This document shows positions 1-14,114 of a DNA stretch of 64,000 nucleotides, piece after piece. Under the pieces are notes generated by a model that did no database searches, was not told where the DNA came from, and saw only the letters and a list, made by a program, of their open reading frames with translations. The stretch comes from Hydractinia symbiolongicarpus (lineage: Eukaryota; Cnidaria; Hydrozoa; Anthoathecata; Hydractiniidae), in assembly GCF_029227915.1 (NCBI RefSeq), contig NC_079888.1, forward strand, positions 19,944,001 through 20,008,000, in the 5' to 3' direction. How positions within the stretch are numbered: the first letter of the stretch is position 1; each line of letters opens with the position of its first letter. The translations under genes were made by a program, and so were the position numbers.

Positions 1-342
1 ATTTAAGAATTAAGATAAAAAGTCATTTTTTTATTGTGGGACCAATCCTAGCCAATATCTCGCGCTGAAGAAATAGCGACAGTTTCAAAAACTACATTTC
101 ATTGACTTTCTAACGGTGCCAGTCCGTTTGAGTTTCAACGGTTGCGTCACATATTCGTACCAACATGTATTTAGCGATATTTTTCTGACATTACTAGGTT
201 GTATGGCTTTTAACAGTGAAACCATTGACAGTGGGATTTAACTGAACTGATTATGGACTGTGAGCTTATAAATGTGAAAGTGAGACAATTGGACTCCAAG
301 AAATAACATTCTTCTTAATATGAAATGATTGCCGAAACTCAG
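1..342. repeat. Partial monomer at the window's left edge
   Basis: The window opens inside a monomer, at about consensus position 31, and runs to the first full start at 343. Its upstream part lies outside the window. It carries the gttgtatggctttt variant and the cttataaatgtgaaagtg tail seen in several monomers of the first 15 kb. Confidence 0.9.
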
Positions 343-3300
343 CGATTACACTGGTTGCTGTTTTAGCGTTTCAATTAAAAATTAAAATAAAAAAGTCATT
401 TTTTACTGTGGGACCAATCCTAGCCGTTATCGCGCGCTGAAGAAATAGCGACAGTTTCAAAAACTACATTTCATTGACTTTTTTACTGTGTCAGTCCGTT
501 TGAGTTTCAACGGTTGGGTCACATATTCGTACCAACATGTATTTAGCGATAATTATCTGATATTACTAGTTTGCATCGCTTTTAACAGTGAAACGATTGA
601 CTGTGGGACTTAATTGAACTAAATTTGGACCATGACCTGATCAATGTGATAAATGACACAAATGGACAACAAAAAAATAATTCTTCCTAATTTAACATGA
701 TTGCCGGAAATCAGCAATTACACTGGGCACTGTGGTAGCGCTTCATTTAAAAAATTAGATAAATAAGCCGTTCTTTACTGTGGGACCAATCCTACCCGTT
801 ATCGCGCGCTGAAAAAATAGCGACAGTTTCAAAAACTACATTTCATTGACTTTCTAACGGTGTCAATCCGTTTGACTTACAACAGTTGGGTCACATATTC
901 GTACCAACATGTATTTAGCGATATTTTTCTGACATTACAAGGTTGTATGGCTTTTAACAGTGAAACCATTGACTGTGGGACGTAATTGAACTGATTATGG
1001 ACTGTGACCTTATAAATGTGAAAGTGAGACAATTGGACTCCAAGAAATAACATTCTTCTTAATATGAAATGATTGTCGAAACTCAGCGATTACACTGGTT
1101 GCTGTGGTAGCGTTTCAATTAAAAATTAAAATAAAAAAGTCATTTTTTACTGTGGGACCAATCCTAGCCGTTATCGCGCGCTGAAGAAATAACGACAGTT
1201 TCAAAAACTACATTTCATTGACTTTTTTACTATGTCAATCCGTTTGAGTTTCAACGGTTGGGTCACATATTCGTACCAACATGTATTTAGCGATATTTAT
1301 CTGATGTTACTAGTTTGCATCGCTTCTAACAGTGAAAGGATTGACTGTGGGACTTAATTGAACTAAATTTGGACCATGACCTGATCAATGTGATAAATGA
1401 AACAAATGGACAACAAAAAAAAAAATTCTTCTTAATTTGACATGATTGCCGGAAATCAGCGATTACACTGGGCGCTGTGGTAGCGTTTCAATAAGAAATT
1501 AAAATAAAAAAGTCATTTTTTACTGTGGTACCAATCTTAGCCGTTATCGCACGCAGAAGAAATAGCGACAGTTTCAAAAACTACATTTCATTGACTTTCT
1601 AACGGTGTCAATCCGTTTGACTTCCAAAGGTTGGGTCACATATTCCTACCAACATGTATTTAGCGATATTTTTTTGATATTACTAGGTTGCATCGCTTTA
1701 AACAGTGAAACGATTGACTGTGGGATTTAATTGAACTAACTTTGAACTGTGACCTGATAAATGTGATAAATGAGGAAATTGGACTCCATGAAATAAGATT
1801 CTTCTTAATTTGACATGATTGCCGGAACTCAGAGATTACACTGGACTCTGTGGTAGCACTTCATTTAAAAATTTAGATTAATAAGTCATTTTTAACTGTA
1901 GGACCAATCCTAGCCGTTATCGCGCGATGAAGAAATAGCGACAGTTTCAAAAAACTACATTTCATTGACTTTCTAACGGTGCCAGTCCGTTTGAGTCTCA
2001 ACGGTTGGGTCACATATTCGTACCGACATGTGTTTAGCGATATTTATCTGATATTACTAGTTTGCATCGCTTTTAACAGTGAAACGATTGACTGTGGGAC
2101 TTATTTGAACTAACTTTGGACTGTGCCCTTATAAATGTGATAAATGAGACAGTTGGACTCCAAGAAAAAACATTCTTCTTAATTTGACGTGATTGTCGGA
2201 AATCAGCGATTACACTGGTTGCTGTTTTAGCGTTTCAATTAAAAATTAAAATAAAAAAGTCATTTTTTACTGTGGGACCAATCCTAGCCGTTATCGCGCG
2301 CTGAAGAAATAGCTTCAGTTTCAAAAACTACATTTCATTGACTTCTTTACTGTGTCAGTCCGTTTGAGTTTCAACGGTTGGGTCACATATTCGTACCAAC
2401 ATGTATTTAGCGATATTTATCTGCTATTACTAGTTTGCTTCGCTTTTAACAGTGAAACGATTGAATGTGGGACTTAATTGAACTAAATTTGGACTATGAC
2501 CTGATCAATGTGATAAATGACACAAATGGACAACAAAAAAAAAATTCTTCTTAATTTGACATGATTGCCGGAAATCAGCGATTGCACTGGGCGCTGTGGT
2601 AGCGCTTCATTTAAAAAATTAGATAAATAAGCCGTTCTTTACTGTGGGACCAATCCTACCCGTTATCGCGGGCTGAAAAAATAGCGACAGTTTCAAAAAC
2701 TACATTTCAATGACTTTCTAACGGTGTCAATCCGTTTGAATTACAACGGTTGGGTCACATATTCGTACCAACATGTATTTAGCGATATTTTTCTGATATT
2801 ACTAGGTTGTATGGCTTTTAACAGTGAAACCATTGACTGTGGGACTTAATTGAACTGATTATGGACTGTGACCTTACAAATGTGAAGGTGACACAATTAA
2901 ACTCAAAGAAATTACGTTCTTCTTAATATGAAATGATATCCGAAACTCAGCGATCACACTGGTTGCTGTGGTAGCGTTTCAATTAAAAATTAAAATAAAA
3001 AAGTCATTTTTTACTGTGGGACCAATCCTAGCCGTTATCGCGCGCTGAAGAAATAGCGACAGTTTCAAAAACTACATTTCATTGACTTTTTTACAGTGTC
3101 AATCCGTTTGAGTTTCAACGGTTGGGTCACATATTTGTACCAACATGTATTTAGCGATATTTATCTGATATTACTAGTTTGCTTCGCTTTTAACAGTGAA
3201 ACGATTGACTGTGGGACTTAATTGAACTAAATTTGGACCATGACCTGATCAATGTGATAAATCAGACAATTGGACTCCAAAAAATAACATTCTTCTTAAT

Positions 3301-4068
3301 TTAACGTGATTGTCGGAAATCAGCGATTACACTGGTTGCTGTTTTAGCGTTTCAATTTAAAATTAAAATTAAAAAGTCATTTTTTACTGTGGGACCAATC
3401 CTAGCCGTTATCGCGCGCTGAAGAAATAGCGACAGTTTCAAAAACTACATTTCATTGACTTCTTTACTGTGTCAGTCCGTTTGAGTTTCAACGGTTGGGT
3501 CACATATTCGTACCAATATGTATTTAGCGATATTTATCTGATATTACTAGTTTGCTTCGCTTTTAACAGTGAAACAATTGACTGTGGGACTTAATTGAGC
3601 TAAATTTGGACCATGACCTGATCAATGTCATAAATGACACAAATGGACAACAAAAAAATAATTCTTCTTAATTTGACATGATTGCCGTAAATCAGCGATT
3701 ACACTGGGCGCTGTGGTAGCGCTTCATTTAAAAAAATTATATAAATAAGCCGTTCTTTACTGTGGGACCAATCCTACCCTTTATCGCGCGCTGAAAAAAT
3801 AGCGACAGTTTCAAAAACTACATTTCAATGACTTTCTAACGGTGTCAATCCGTTTGACTTACAACGGTTGGGTCACATATTCGTACCAACATGTATTTAG
3901 CGATATTTTTCTGATATTACTAGGTTGTATGGCTTTTAACAGTGAAACCATTGACTGTGGGACTTAATTGAACTGATTATGGACTGTGACCTTATAAATG
4001 TAAAAGTGAGGCAATTGGACTCCAAGAAATAACATTCTTCTTAATATGAAATGATTGCCGAAACTCAA
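343..4068. repeat. Ten monomers with an imperfect three-monomer HOR
   Basis: Monomer starts: 343, 715, 1087, 1460, 1833, 2207, 2579, 2951, 3324, 3696. Three types recur in order. The first type (343, 2207, 3324) has ttgctgttttagcg. The second (715, 2579, 3696) has aagccgttctttactg and ctgaaaaaatag. The third (1087, 2951) has ttgctgtggtagcg. So 343-1459 resembles 2207-3323 (offset 1864, five monomers) and 2207-3068 resembles 3324-4185 in part (offset 1117, three monomers). Monomers 1460 and 1833 interrupt the order; 1833 is closest to the type at 4442. Runs of A in the tail vary in length between copies. Confidence 0.85.
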
Positions 4069-6408
4069 AGATTACACTGGGCGCTGTGGTAGCGCTTCAT
4101 TTAAAAATTTAGATTAATTAGTCATTTTTAACTGTGGGACCAATCCTAGCCGTTATCGCACGCTGAAGAAATAACGACAGTTTCAAAAACTACATTTCAT
4201 TGACTTTCTAACGGTGTCAATCCGTTTGACTTACAACGGTTGGGTCACATATTCGTACCAACATGTATTTAGCGATATTGTTCTGATATTACTAGGTTGC
4301 ATCGCTTTTAACAATGAAACGATTGACTGTGGGACTTAATTGAGCTAACTTTGGACTGTGACCTGATAAATGTGATAAATGAGGAAATTGGACTCCACGA
4401 AATAACATTCTTCTTAATTTGACATGATTGCCGGAACTCAGAGATTACACAGGACGCTGTGGTAGCGCTTCATTTAAAAATTTAGATTAATAAGTCATTT
4501 TTAACTGTAGGACCAATCCTAGCCGTTATCGCGCGATGAAGAAATAGCGACAGTTTCAAAAACTACATTTCATTGACTTTCTAACTGTGTCAATCCGTTT
4601 GAGTTACAACGGTTGGGTCACATATTCGTACCAACATGTATTTAGCGATATTTTTCTGACAATACTAGTTTGCATCGCATTTAACAGTGAAACGATTGAC
4701 TGTGGGACTTATTTGAACTAACTTTAGACTGTGCCCTGATAAATGTGATAAATGAGACCGTTGGACTCCAAGAAAAAACATTCTTCTTAATTTGACGTGA
4801 TTGTCGGAAATCAGCGATTACACTGGGCGCTGTGGTAGCCCTTCATTTAAAAATTTAGATAAATAAGTCATTTCTTACTGTGGGACCAATCCTAGCCGTT
4901 ATCCCGCGCTGACGAAGTAGAGACAGTTTCAAAAACTACACTTCATTGCCTTTCTAACGGTGTCAATCCGTTTGAGTTACAACGGTTGGGTCACACATTC
5001 GTATCAACATGTATTTAGCGATATTTTTCTGATATTACTAGGTTGTATGGCTTTTAACAGTGAAACCATTGCCTGTGGGACTTAATTGAACTGATTATGG
5101 ACTGTGACCTTATAGATGTAAAAGTGAGACAATTGGACTCCAAGAAATAACATTCTTCTTAATATGAAATGATTGCCGAAATTCAGCGATTACACTGGGC
5201 GCTGTGGTAGCGTTTCAATTAAAAATTAAAATAAAAAAGTCTATTTTTACTGTGGGACCAATCCTAGCCGTTATCGCGCGCTGAAGAAATAGCGACAGTT
5301 TCAAAAACTACATTTCATTGACTTTTCAACGGTGTCAGTCCGTTTGAGTTTCAACGGTTGGGTCACATATTCGTACCAACATGTATTTAGCGATATTTAT
5401 CTGATATTACTAGTTTGCATCGCTTTTAACAGTGAAACGATTGTCTGTGGGACTTAATTGAACTAAATTTGGACCGTGACCTGATCAATGTGATAAATGA
5501 CACAAATGGACTCAAAAAGAAAATTCTTCTTAATTTGACATGATTGCCGGAACTCAGCGATTACACTGGGCGCTGTGGTAGCGCTTCATTTAAAAAATTA
5601 GATAAATAAGTCGTTCTTTACTGTGGGACCAATCCTACCCGTTATCGCGCGCTGAAGAAATAGCGACAGTTTCAAAAACTACATTTTATTGACTTTTTAA
5701 CGGTGTCAGTCCGTTTGAGTTTCAACGGTTGGGTCACATATTCGTACCAACATGTATTTAGCGATATTTATCTGATATTACTAGTTTGCATCGCTTTTAA
5801 CAGTGAAACGATTGTCTGTGGGACTTAATTGAACTAAATTTGGATCGTGACCTGATCAATGTCATAAATGACACAAATGGACTCCAAAAAAACAATCTTC
5901 TTAATTTGACATGATTTCCGGACATCAGCGATTACACTGGGCGCTGTGGTAGCGCTTCACTTAAAAAATTTAGATAAATAAGTCGTTCTTTACTGTGGGA
6001 ACAAGCCTGTCCGTTATCGCGCGCTGAAGAAATAGCGACAGTTTCAAAAACTACATTTCATTGAATTTCTAACGGTGTCAATCCGTTTGAGTTACAACGG
6101 TTGGGTCACATATGGGTACCAACATGTATTTAGCGATATTTATCTGATATTACTAGTTTGCATCGCTTTTAACAGTGAAACGATTGACTGTGGGACTTAA
6201 TTGAACTAAATTTGGACCGTGATCTGATCAATGTGATAAATGACACAAATGGACTCCAAAAGAAAATTCTTCTTAATTTGACATGATTGCCGGAACTCAG
6301 CGATTACACTGGGCGCTGTGGTAGCGCTTCATTTAAAAAATTAGATAAATAAGTTGTTCTTTACTGTGGGACCAATCCTATCCGTTATTGCACACTGAAG
6401 AAATAGCG
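3805..6408. repeat. Seven-monomer tandem duplication, copy 1 (2604 bp)
   Basis: Every base here has its partner 2604 bp downstream. Monomer starts 4069, 4442, 4815, 5187, 5558, 5929 and 6301 pair with 6673, 7046, 7419, 7791, 8162, 8533 and 8905. By eye I found about a dozen substitutions between copies, for example gagaccgttgg near 4750 against gagacagttgg, so identity is near 99.5%. The left border falls between 3797 and 3812, where flanking differences stop. The seven monomers differ clearly from one another, so this is a true higher-order duplication. Confidence 0.93.
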
Positions 6409-9012
6409 ACAGTTTCAAAAACTACATTTCAATGACTTTCTAACGGTGTCAATCCGTTTGACTTACAACGGTTGGGTCACATATTCGTACCAACATGTAT
6501 TTAGCGATATATTTCTGATATTACTAGGTTGTATGGCTTTTAACAGTGAAACCATTGACTGTGGGACTTAATTGAACTGATTATGGACTGTGACCTTATA
6601 AATGTAAAAGTGAGGCAATTGGACTCCAAGAAATAACATTCTTCTTAATATGAAATGATTGCCGAAACTCAAAGTTTACACTGGGCGCTGTGGTAGCGCT
6701 TCATTTAAAAATTTAGATTAATTAGTCATTTTTAACTGTGGGACCAATCCTAGCCGTTATCGCACGCTGAAGAAATAACGACAGTTTCAAAAACTACATT
6801 TCATTGACTTTCTAACGGTGTCAATCCGTTTGACTTACAACGGTTGGGTCACATATTCGTACCAACATGTATTTAGCGATATTGTTCTGATATTACTAGG
6901 TTGCATCGCTTTTAACAATGAAACGATTGACTGTGGGACTTAATTGAGCTAACTTTGGACTGTGACCTGATAAATGTGATAAATGAGGAAATTGGACTCC
7001 ACGAAATAACATTCTTCTTAATTTGACATGATTGCCGGAACTCAGAGATTACACAGGACGCTGTGGTAGCGCTTCATTTAAAAATTTAGATTAATAAGTC
7101 ATTTTTAACTGTAGGACCAATCCTAGCCGTTATCGCGCGATGAAGAAATAGCGACAGTTTCAAAAACTACATTTCATTGACTTTCTAACTGTGTCAATCC
7201 GTTTGAGTTACAACGGTTGGGTCACATATTCGTACCAACATGTATTTAGCGATATTTTTCTGACAATACTAGTTTGCATCGCTTTTAACAGTGAAACGAT
7301 TGACTGTGGGACTTATTTGAACTAACTTTGGACTGTGCCCTGATAAATGTGATAAATGAGACAGTTGGACTCCAAGAAAAAACATTCTTCTTAATTTGAC
7401 GTGATTGTCGGAAATCAGCGATTACACTGGGCGCTGTGGTAGCCCTTCATTTAAATATTTAGATAAATAAGTCATTTCTTACTGTGGGACCAATCCTAGC
7501 CGTTATCCCGCGCTGACGAAGTAGAGACAGTTTCAAAAACTACACTTCATTGCCTTTTTAACGGTGTCAATCCGTTTGAGTTACAACAGTTGGGTCACAC
7601 ATTCGTATCAACATGTATTTAGCGATATTTTTCTGATATTACTAGGTTGTATGGCTTTTAACAGTGAAACCATTGCCTGTGGGACTTAATTGAACTGATT
7701 ATGGACTGTGACCTTATAGATGTAAAAGTGAGACAATTGGACTCCAAGAAATAACATTCTTCTTAATGTGAAATGATTGCCGAAATTCAGCGATTACACT
7801 GGGCGCTGTGGTAGCGTTTCAATTAAAAATTAAAATAAAAAAGTCTATTTTTACTGTGGGACCAATCCTAGCCGTTATCGCGCGCTGAAGAAATAGCAAC
7901 AGTTTCAAAAACTACATTTCATTGACTTTTCAACGGTGTCAGTCCGTTTGAGTTTCAACGGTTGGGTCACATATTCGTACCAACATGTATTTAGCGATAT
8001 TTATCTGATATTACTAGTTTGCATCGCTTTTAACAGTGAAACGATTGTCTGTGGGACTTAATTGAACTAAATTTGGACCGTGACCTGATCAATGTGATAA
8101 ATGACACAAATGGACTCAAAAAGAAAATTCTTCTTAATTTGACATGATTGCCGGAACTCAGCGATTACACTGGGCGCTGTGGTAGCGCTTCATTTAAAAA
8201 ATTAGATAAATAAGTCGTTCTTTACTGTGGGACCAATCCTACCCGTTATCGCGCGCTGAAGGAATAGCGACAGTTTCAAAAACTACATTTTATTGACTTT
8301 TTAACGGTGTCAGTCCGTTTGAGTTTCAACGGTTGGGTCACATATTCGTACCAACATGTATTTAGCGATATTTATCTGATATTACTAGTTTGCATCGCTT
8401 TTAACAGTGAAACGATTGTCTGTGGGACTTAATTGAACTAAATTTGGATCGTGACCTGATCAATGTCATAAATGACACAAATGGACTCCAAAAAAACAAT
8501 CTTCTTAATTTGACATGATTTCCGGACATCAGCGATTACACTGGGCGCTGTGGTAGCGCTTCACTTAAAAAATTTAGATAAATAAGTCGTTCTTTACTGT
8601 GGGAACAAGCCTGTCCGTTATCGCGCGCTGAAGAAATAGCGACAGTTTCAAAAACTACATTTCATTGAATTTCTAACGGTGTCAATCCGTTTGAGTTACA
8701 ACGGTTGGGTCACATATGGGTACCAACATGTATTTAGCGATATTTATCTGATATTACTAGTTTGCATCGCTTTTAACAGTGAAACGATTGACTGTGGGAC
8801 TTAATTGAACTAAATTTGGACCGTGATCTGATCAATGTGATAAATGACACAAATGGACTCCAAAAGAAAATTCTTCTTAATTTGACATGATTGCCGGAAC
8901 TCAGCGATTACACTGGGCGCTGTGGTAGCGCTTCATTTAAAAAATTAGATAAATAAGTTGTTCTTTACTGTGGGACCAATCCTATCCGTTATTGCACACT
9001 GAAGAAATAGCG
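6409..9012. repeat. Seven-monomer tandem duplication, copy 2 (2604 bp)
   Basis: Second copy of the 3805-6408 block, directly abutting it. Private differences include aaagtttaca near 6671 and gaaggaatag near 8258. The match stops near 9015, where this copy reads cgacagttttagaaac and the first reads cgacagtttcaaaaac. The odd tatgggtacc variant at about 6112 is repeated at about 8716, as the duplication predicts. Confidence 0.93.
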
Positions 9013-10020
9013 ACAGTTTTAGAAACTACATTTCATTGACTTTCTTACGGTGTCAATCCGTTTGAGTAACAACGGTTGAGGCACATATTCTTACCAACAT
9101 GTATTTCGTGATATCTTTCCGTTTTTACTAGGTTGTATCGATTTTAACAGTGAAACGATTGACCGTGAGACTTAATTGAACTGATTTTGGACTGTGACCT
9201 GATAAATGTGATAAATGCGACAATTGGACTCCAAGAAATAACATTCTTCTTAATTTGACGTGATTGCCGGAACTCAGTGATTACACTGGGCGCTGTGGTA
9301 GCACTTCATTTAAAAATTTAGATAAATAAGTCATTCTTTAATGTGGGACCAATCCTATCCGTTATCGCGCGCTGAATAAATAGGGATAGTTTCAAAAACT
9401 ACATTTCATTGACTTTCTAACGGTGTCAGTCCGTTTGAGTTACAACAGTTGGGTCACATATTCGTACCAACATGTATTTAGCGATACTTTTTCTGATATT
9501 ACTAGGTTGTATGGCTTTTAACAGTGAAACCATTGACTGTGGGACATCATTGAACTGATTATGGACTGTGACCTTATGAATGTGAAAGTGAGACAATTGG
9601 ACTGTAAGTAATAACATTCTTCTTAATATGAAATTATTGCCGAAACTCAGCGATTACACTGGGCGCTGTGGTAGCGCTTCATTTAAAATTTAGATAAATA
9701 AGTCATTTCTTACTGTGGGACCAATCCTACCCGTTATCGCGCGCTGAAAAAATAGCGACAGTTTCAAAAACTACATTTCAATGACTTTCTAACGGTGTCA
9801 ATCCGTTTGAATTACAACGGTTGGGTCACATATTCTTACCAACATGTATTTCGTGATATCTTTCCGTTTTTACTAGGTTGTATCGATTTTAACAGTGAAA
9901 CGATTGACCGTGGGACTTAATTGAACTGATTATGGACTGTGACCTGATAAATGTGATAAATGACACAAATGGACAACAAAAAAAAATTCTTCTTAATTTG
10001 ACATGATTGCCGGAAATCAG
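9013..10020. repeat. Bridging monomers with the cgtgatatcttt variant
   Basis: Covers the end of monomer 8905 and monomers 9278 and 9651. Two monomer tails carry tatttcgtgatatctttc in place of the usual tatttagcgatatttttc (near 9101 and 9848). The stretch matches 14115-14860 at an offset of about 5210 bp (14 monomers), including the attgcacactgaag head and the ctgaataaataggga variant (ctgaagaaataggga at 14.58 kb). It is the left arm of a dispersed pair flanking the 10-13 kb HOR. Confidence 0.82.
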
Positions 10021-11137
10021 CGATTACACTGGCCGCTGTGGTAGCGCTTCATTTAAAAAATTAGATAAATAAGCCGTTCTTTACTGTGGGACCAATCCTA
10101 CCCTTTATCGCGAGCTGAAAAAATAGCGACAGTTTCAAAAACTACATTTCAATGACTTTCTAACGGTGTCAATCCGTTTGACTTACAACGGTTGGGTCAC
10201 ATATTCGTACCAACATGTATTAAGCGATATTTTTCTGATATTACTAGGTTGTATGGCTTTCAACAGTGAAACCATTGACTGTGGGACTTAATTGAACTGA
10301 TTATGGACTGTGACCTTACAAATGTGAAAGTGAGACAATTGAACTCCAAGAAATTACATTCTTCTTAATATGAAATGATTGCCGAAACTCAGCGATTACA
10401 CTGGGCGGTGGGGTAGCCTTTCTACTAAAAATTAAAATAAAAAAGTCATTTTTTACTGTGGGACCAATCCTAGCCGTTATCGCGCCCTGAAGAAATAGCG
10501 ACAGTTTCAAAAACTACATTTCATTGACTTTTTAACGGTGTCAGTCCGTTTGTGTTTCAACGGTTGGGTCACATATTCGTACCAACATGTATTTAGCGAT
10601 ACTTTTTCTGATATTACTAGGTTGTATGGCTTTTAACAGTGAAACTATTGACTGTGGGACTTCATTGAACTGATTATGGACTGTGACCTTATGAATGTGA
10701 AAGTGAGTTAATTGGACTCTAAGAAATAACATTCTTCTTAATATGAAATGATTGCCGAAACTCAGCGATTACTCTGGGCGCTGTGGTAGCGTTTCAATTA
10801 AAAATTAAAATAAAAAAGTCATTCTTTACTGTGGGACCAACCCTAGCCGTTATCGCACCCTGAAGAAATAGCGACAGTTTCAAAAACTACATTTCATTGA
10901 CTTTTTAACGGTGTCAGTCCGTTTGAGTTTCAACGGTTTGGTCACATATTCGTACCAACATGTCTTTAGCGATATTTTTCTGATATTACTAGTTTGCATC
11001 GCTTATAACAGTGAAACGATGGACTGTGGGACTTAATTGAACTAAATTTGGACCGTGACCTGATAAATGTGATAAATGACACAAATGGACTCCAAAAAAA
11101 AAATTCTTCTTAATTTGACATGATTGCCGGAAATCAG
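10021..11137. repeat. Three-monomer HOR, copy 1 (1117 bp)
   Basis: Monomers 10021, 10393 and 10766. The first has gccgctgtgg and ccctttatcgcg. The second has the distinctive gcggtggggtagc head and ttctactaaaaatt. The third has accaaccctagcc and a gcaccctgaag head. The same order follows in the next 1116 bp. Confidence 0.9.
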
Positions 11138-12253
11138 CGATTACACTGGCCGCTGTGGTAGCGCTTCATTTAAAAAATTAGATAAATAAGCCGTTCTTTA
11201 CTGTGGGACCAATCCTACCCTTTATCGCGCGCTGAAAAAATAGCGACAGTTTCAAAAACTACATTTCAATGACTTTCTAACGGTGTCAATCCGTTTGACT
11301 TACAACGGTTGGGTCACATATTCGTACCAACATGTATTTAGCGATATTTTTCTGATATTACTAGGTTGTATGGCTTTTAACAGTGAAACCATTGACTGTG
11401 GGACTTAATTGAACTGATTATGGACTGTGACCTTACAAATGTGAAAGTGAGACAATTGAACTCCAAGAAATTACATTCTTCTAAAATGAAATGATTGGCG
11501 AAACTCAGCGATTACACTGGGCGGTGAGGTAGCGTTTCTATTAAAAATTAAAATAAAAAAGTCATTTTTTACTGTGGGACCAATCCTAGCCGTTATCGCG
11601 CCCTGAAGAAATAGCGACAGTTTCAAAAACTACATTTCATTGACTTTTTAACGGTGTCAGTCCGTTTGTGTTTCAACGGTTGGGTCACATATTCGTACCA
11701 ACATGTATTTAGCGATACTTTTTCTGATATTACTAGGTTGTATGGCTTTTAACAGTGAAACCATTGACTGTGGGACTTCATTGAACTGATTATGGACTGT
11801 GACCTTATGAATGTGAAAGTGAGTTAATTGGACTCTAAGAAATAACATTCTTCTTAATATGAAATGATTGCCGAAACTCAGCGATTACACTGGGCGCTGT
11901 GGTAGCGTTTCAATTAAAAATTAAAATAAAAAAGTCATTCTTTACTGTGGGACCAACCCTAGCCGTTATCGCGCCCTGAAGAAATAGCGACAGTTTCAAA
12001 AACTACATTTCATTGACTTTTTAACGGTGTCAGTCCGTTTGAGTTTCAACGGTTTGGTCACATATTCGTAACAACATGTCTTTAGCGATATTTATCTGAT
12101 ATTACTAGTTTGCATCGCTTATAACAGTGAAACGATTGACTGTGGGACTTAATTGAACTAAATTTGGACCGTGACCTGATAAATGTGATAAATGACACAA
12201 ATGGACTCCAAAAAAAAAATTCTTCTTAATTTGACATGATTGCCGGAAATCAG
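11138..12253. repeat. Three-monomer HOR, copy 2 (1116 bp)
   Basis: Monomers 11138, 11509 and 11882, matching 10021, 10393 and 10766 one for one at an offset of about 1116. Small differences include gcggtgaggtagc at 11520 and ctaaaatgaaatg at 11481. Confidence 0.9.
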
Positions 12254-13369
12254 CGATTACACTGGCCGCTGTGGTAGCGCTTCATTTAAAAAATTAGATA
12301 AATAAGCCGTTCTTTACTGTGGGACCAATCCTACCCTTTATCGCGCGCTGAAAAAATAGCGACAGTTTCAAAAACTACATTTTAATGACTTTCTAACGGT
12401 GTCAATCCGTTTGACTTACAACGGTTGGGTCACATATTCGTACCAACATGTATTTAGCGATATTTTTCTGATATTACCAGGTTGTATGGCTTTTAACAGT
12501 GAAACCATTGACTGTGGGACTTAATTGAACTGATTATGGACTGTGACCTTACAAATGTGAAAGTGAGACAATTGAACTCCAAGAAATTACATTCTTCTTA
12601 ATATGAAATGATTGCCGAAACTCAGCGATTACACTGGGCGGTGGGGTAGCGTTTCTATTAAAAATTAAAATAAAAAAGTCATTTTTTACTGTGGGACCAA
12701 TCCTAGCCGTTATCGCGCCCTGAACAAATAGCGACAGTTTCAAAAACTACATTTCATTGACTTTTTAACGGTGTCAATCCGTTTGACTTACAACGGTTGG
12801 GTCACATATTCGTACCAACATGTATTTAGCGATATTTTTCTGATATTACTAGGTTGTATGGCTTTTAACAGTGAAACCATTGACTGTGGGACTTAATTGA
12901 ACTGATTATGGACTGTGACCTTACAAATGTGAAAGTGAGACAATTGAACTCCAAGAAATTACATTCTTCTTAATATGAAATGATTGCCGAAACTCAGCGA
13001 TTACACTGGGCGGTGGGGTAGCGTTTCTATTAAAAATTAAAATAAAATAGTCATTTTTTACTGTGGGACCAATCCTAGCCGTTATCGCGCCCTGAAGAAA
13101 TAGCGACAGTTTCAAAAACTACATTTCATTGACTTTTTAACGGTGTCAGTCCGTTTGTGTTTCAACGGTTGGGTCACATATTCGTACCAACATGTATTTA
13201 GCGATATTTATCTGATATTACTAGTTTGCATCGCTTATAACAGTGAAACGATTGACTGTGGGACTTAATTGAACTAAATTTGGACCGTGACCTGATCAAT
13301 GTGATAAATAACACAAATGGACTCCAAAAAAAAAATTCTTTTTAATTTGACATGATTGCCGGAAATCAG
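12254..13369. repeat. Three-monomer HOR, copy 3, with an internal 372-bp duplication
   Basis: Monomers 12254, 12626 and 12998. The first two match the HOR. The third position is not the expected accaaccct monomer but a second copy of the gcggtggggtagc type. The tail of 12254 plus the head of 12626 (about 12380-12760) is repeated 372 bp later (about 12752-13132), so the tail of 12626 is of the first type. This reads as a one-monomer unequal exchange inside the HOR. Confidence 0.85.
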
Positions 13370-14114
13370 CGATTACACTGGGCGCTGTGGTAGCGCTTCA
13401 TTTAAAAAATTAGATAAATAAGCCGTTCTTTACTGTGGGACCAATCCTACCCGTTATCGCGCGCTGAAAAAATAGCGACAGTTTCAAAAACTACATTTCA
13501 TTGACCTTCTAACGGTGTCAATCCGTTTGACTTACAACGGTTGGGTCACATATTCGTACCAACATGTATTTAGCGATATTTTTCTGACATTACAAGGTTG
13601 TATGGCTTTTAACAGTGAAAGGATTGACTGTGGGACTTAATTGAACTAAATTTGGACCATGACCTGATCAATGTGAAAAATGACACCAATGGACAACAAA
13701 AAAATAACTCTTCTTAATATGAAATGATTGCCGAAACTCAGCGATTACACTGGTTGCTGTGGTACCGTTTCAATTAAAAATTAAAATAAAAAAGTCATTT
13801 TTCACTGTGGGAACAATCCTAGCCGTTATCGCGCGCTGAAGAAATAGCGACAGTTTCAAAAACTACATTTCATTGACTTATTTACAGTGTCAATCCGTTT
13901 GAGTTTCAACGGTTGGGTCACATATTCGTACCAACATGTATTTAGCGATATTTTTCTGATATTACTAGGTTGTATGGCTTTTAACAGTGAAACCATTGAC
14001 TGTGGGACTTAATTGAACTGATTATGGACTGTGACCTGATAAATGTGATAAATGCGACAATTGGACTCCAAGAAATAACATTCTTCTTAATTTGACGTGA
14101 TTGCTGGAACTCAG
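13370..14114. repeat. Two monomers related to 715-1459
   Basis: Monomers 13370 and 13742. The first shares aagccgttctttactg, ctgaaaaaatag and the unusual gacattacaaggttg with monomer 715. The second has the ttgctgtgg head of 1087 and 2951. They are copies of first-kilobase monomers, 12.65 kb away. Confidence 0.75.
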
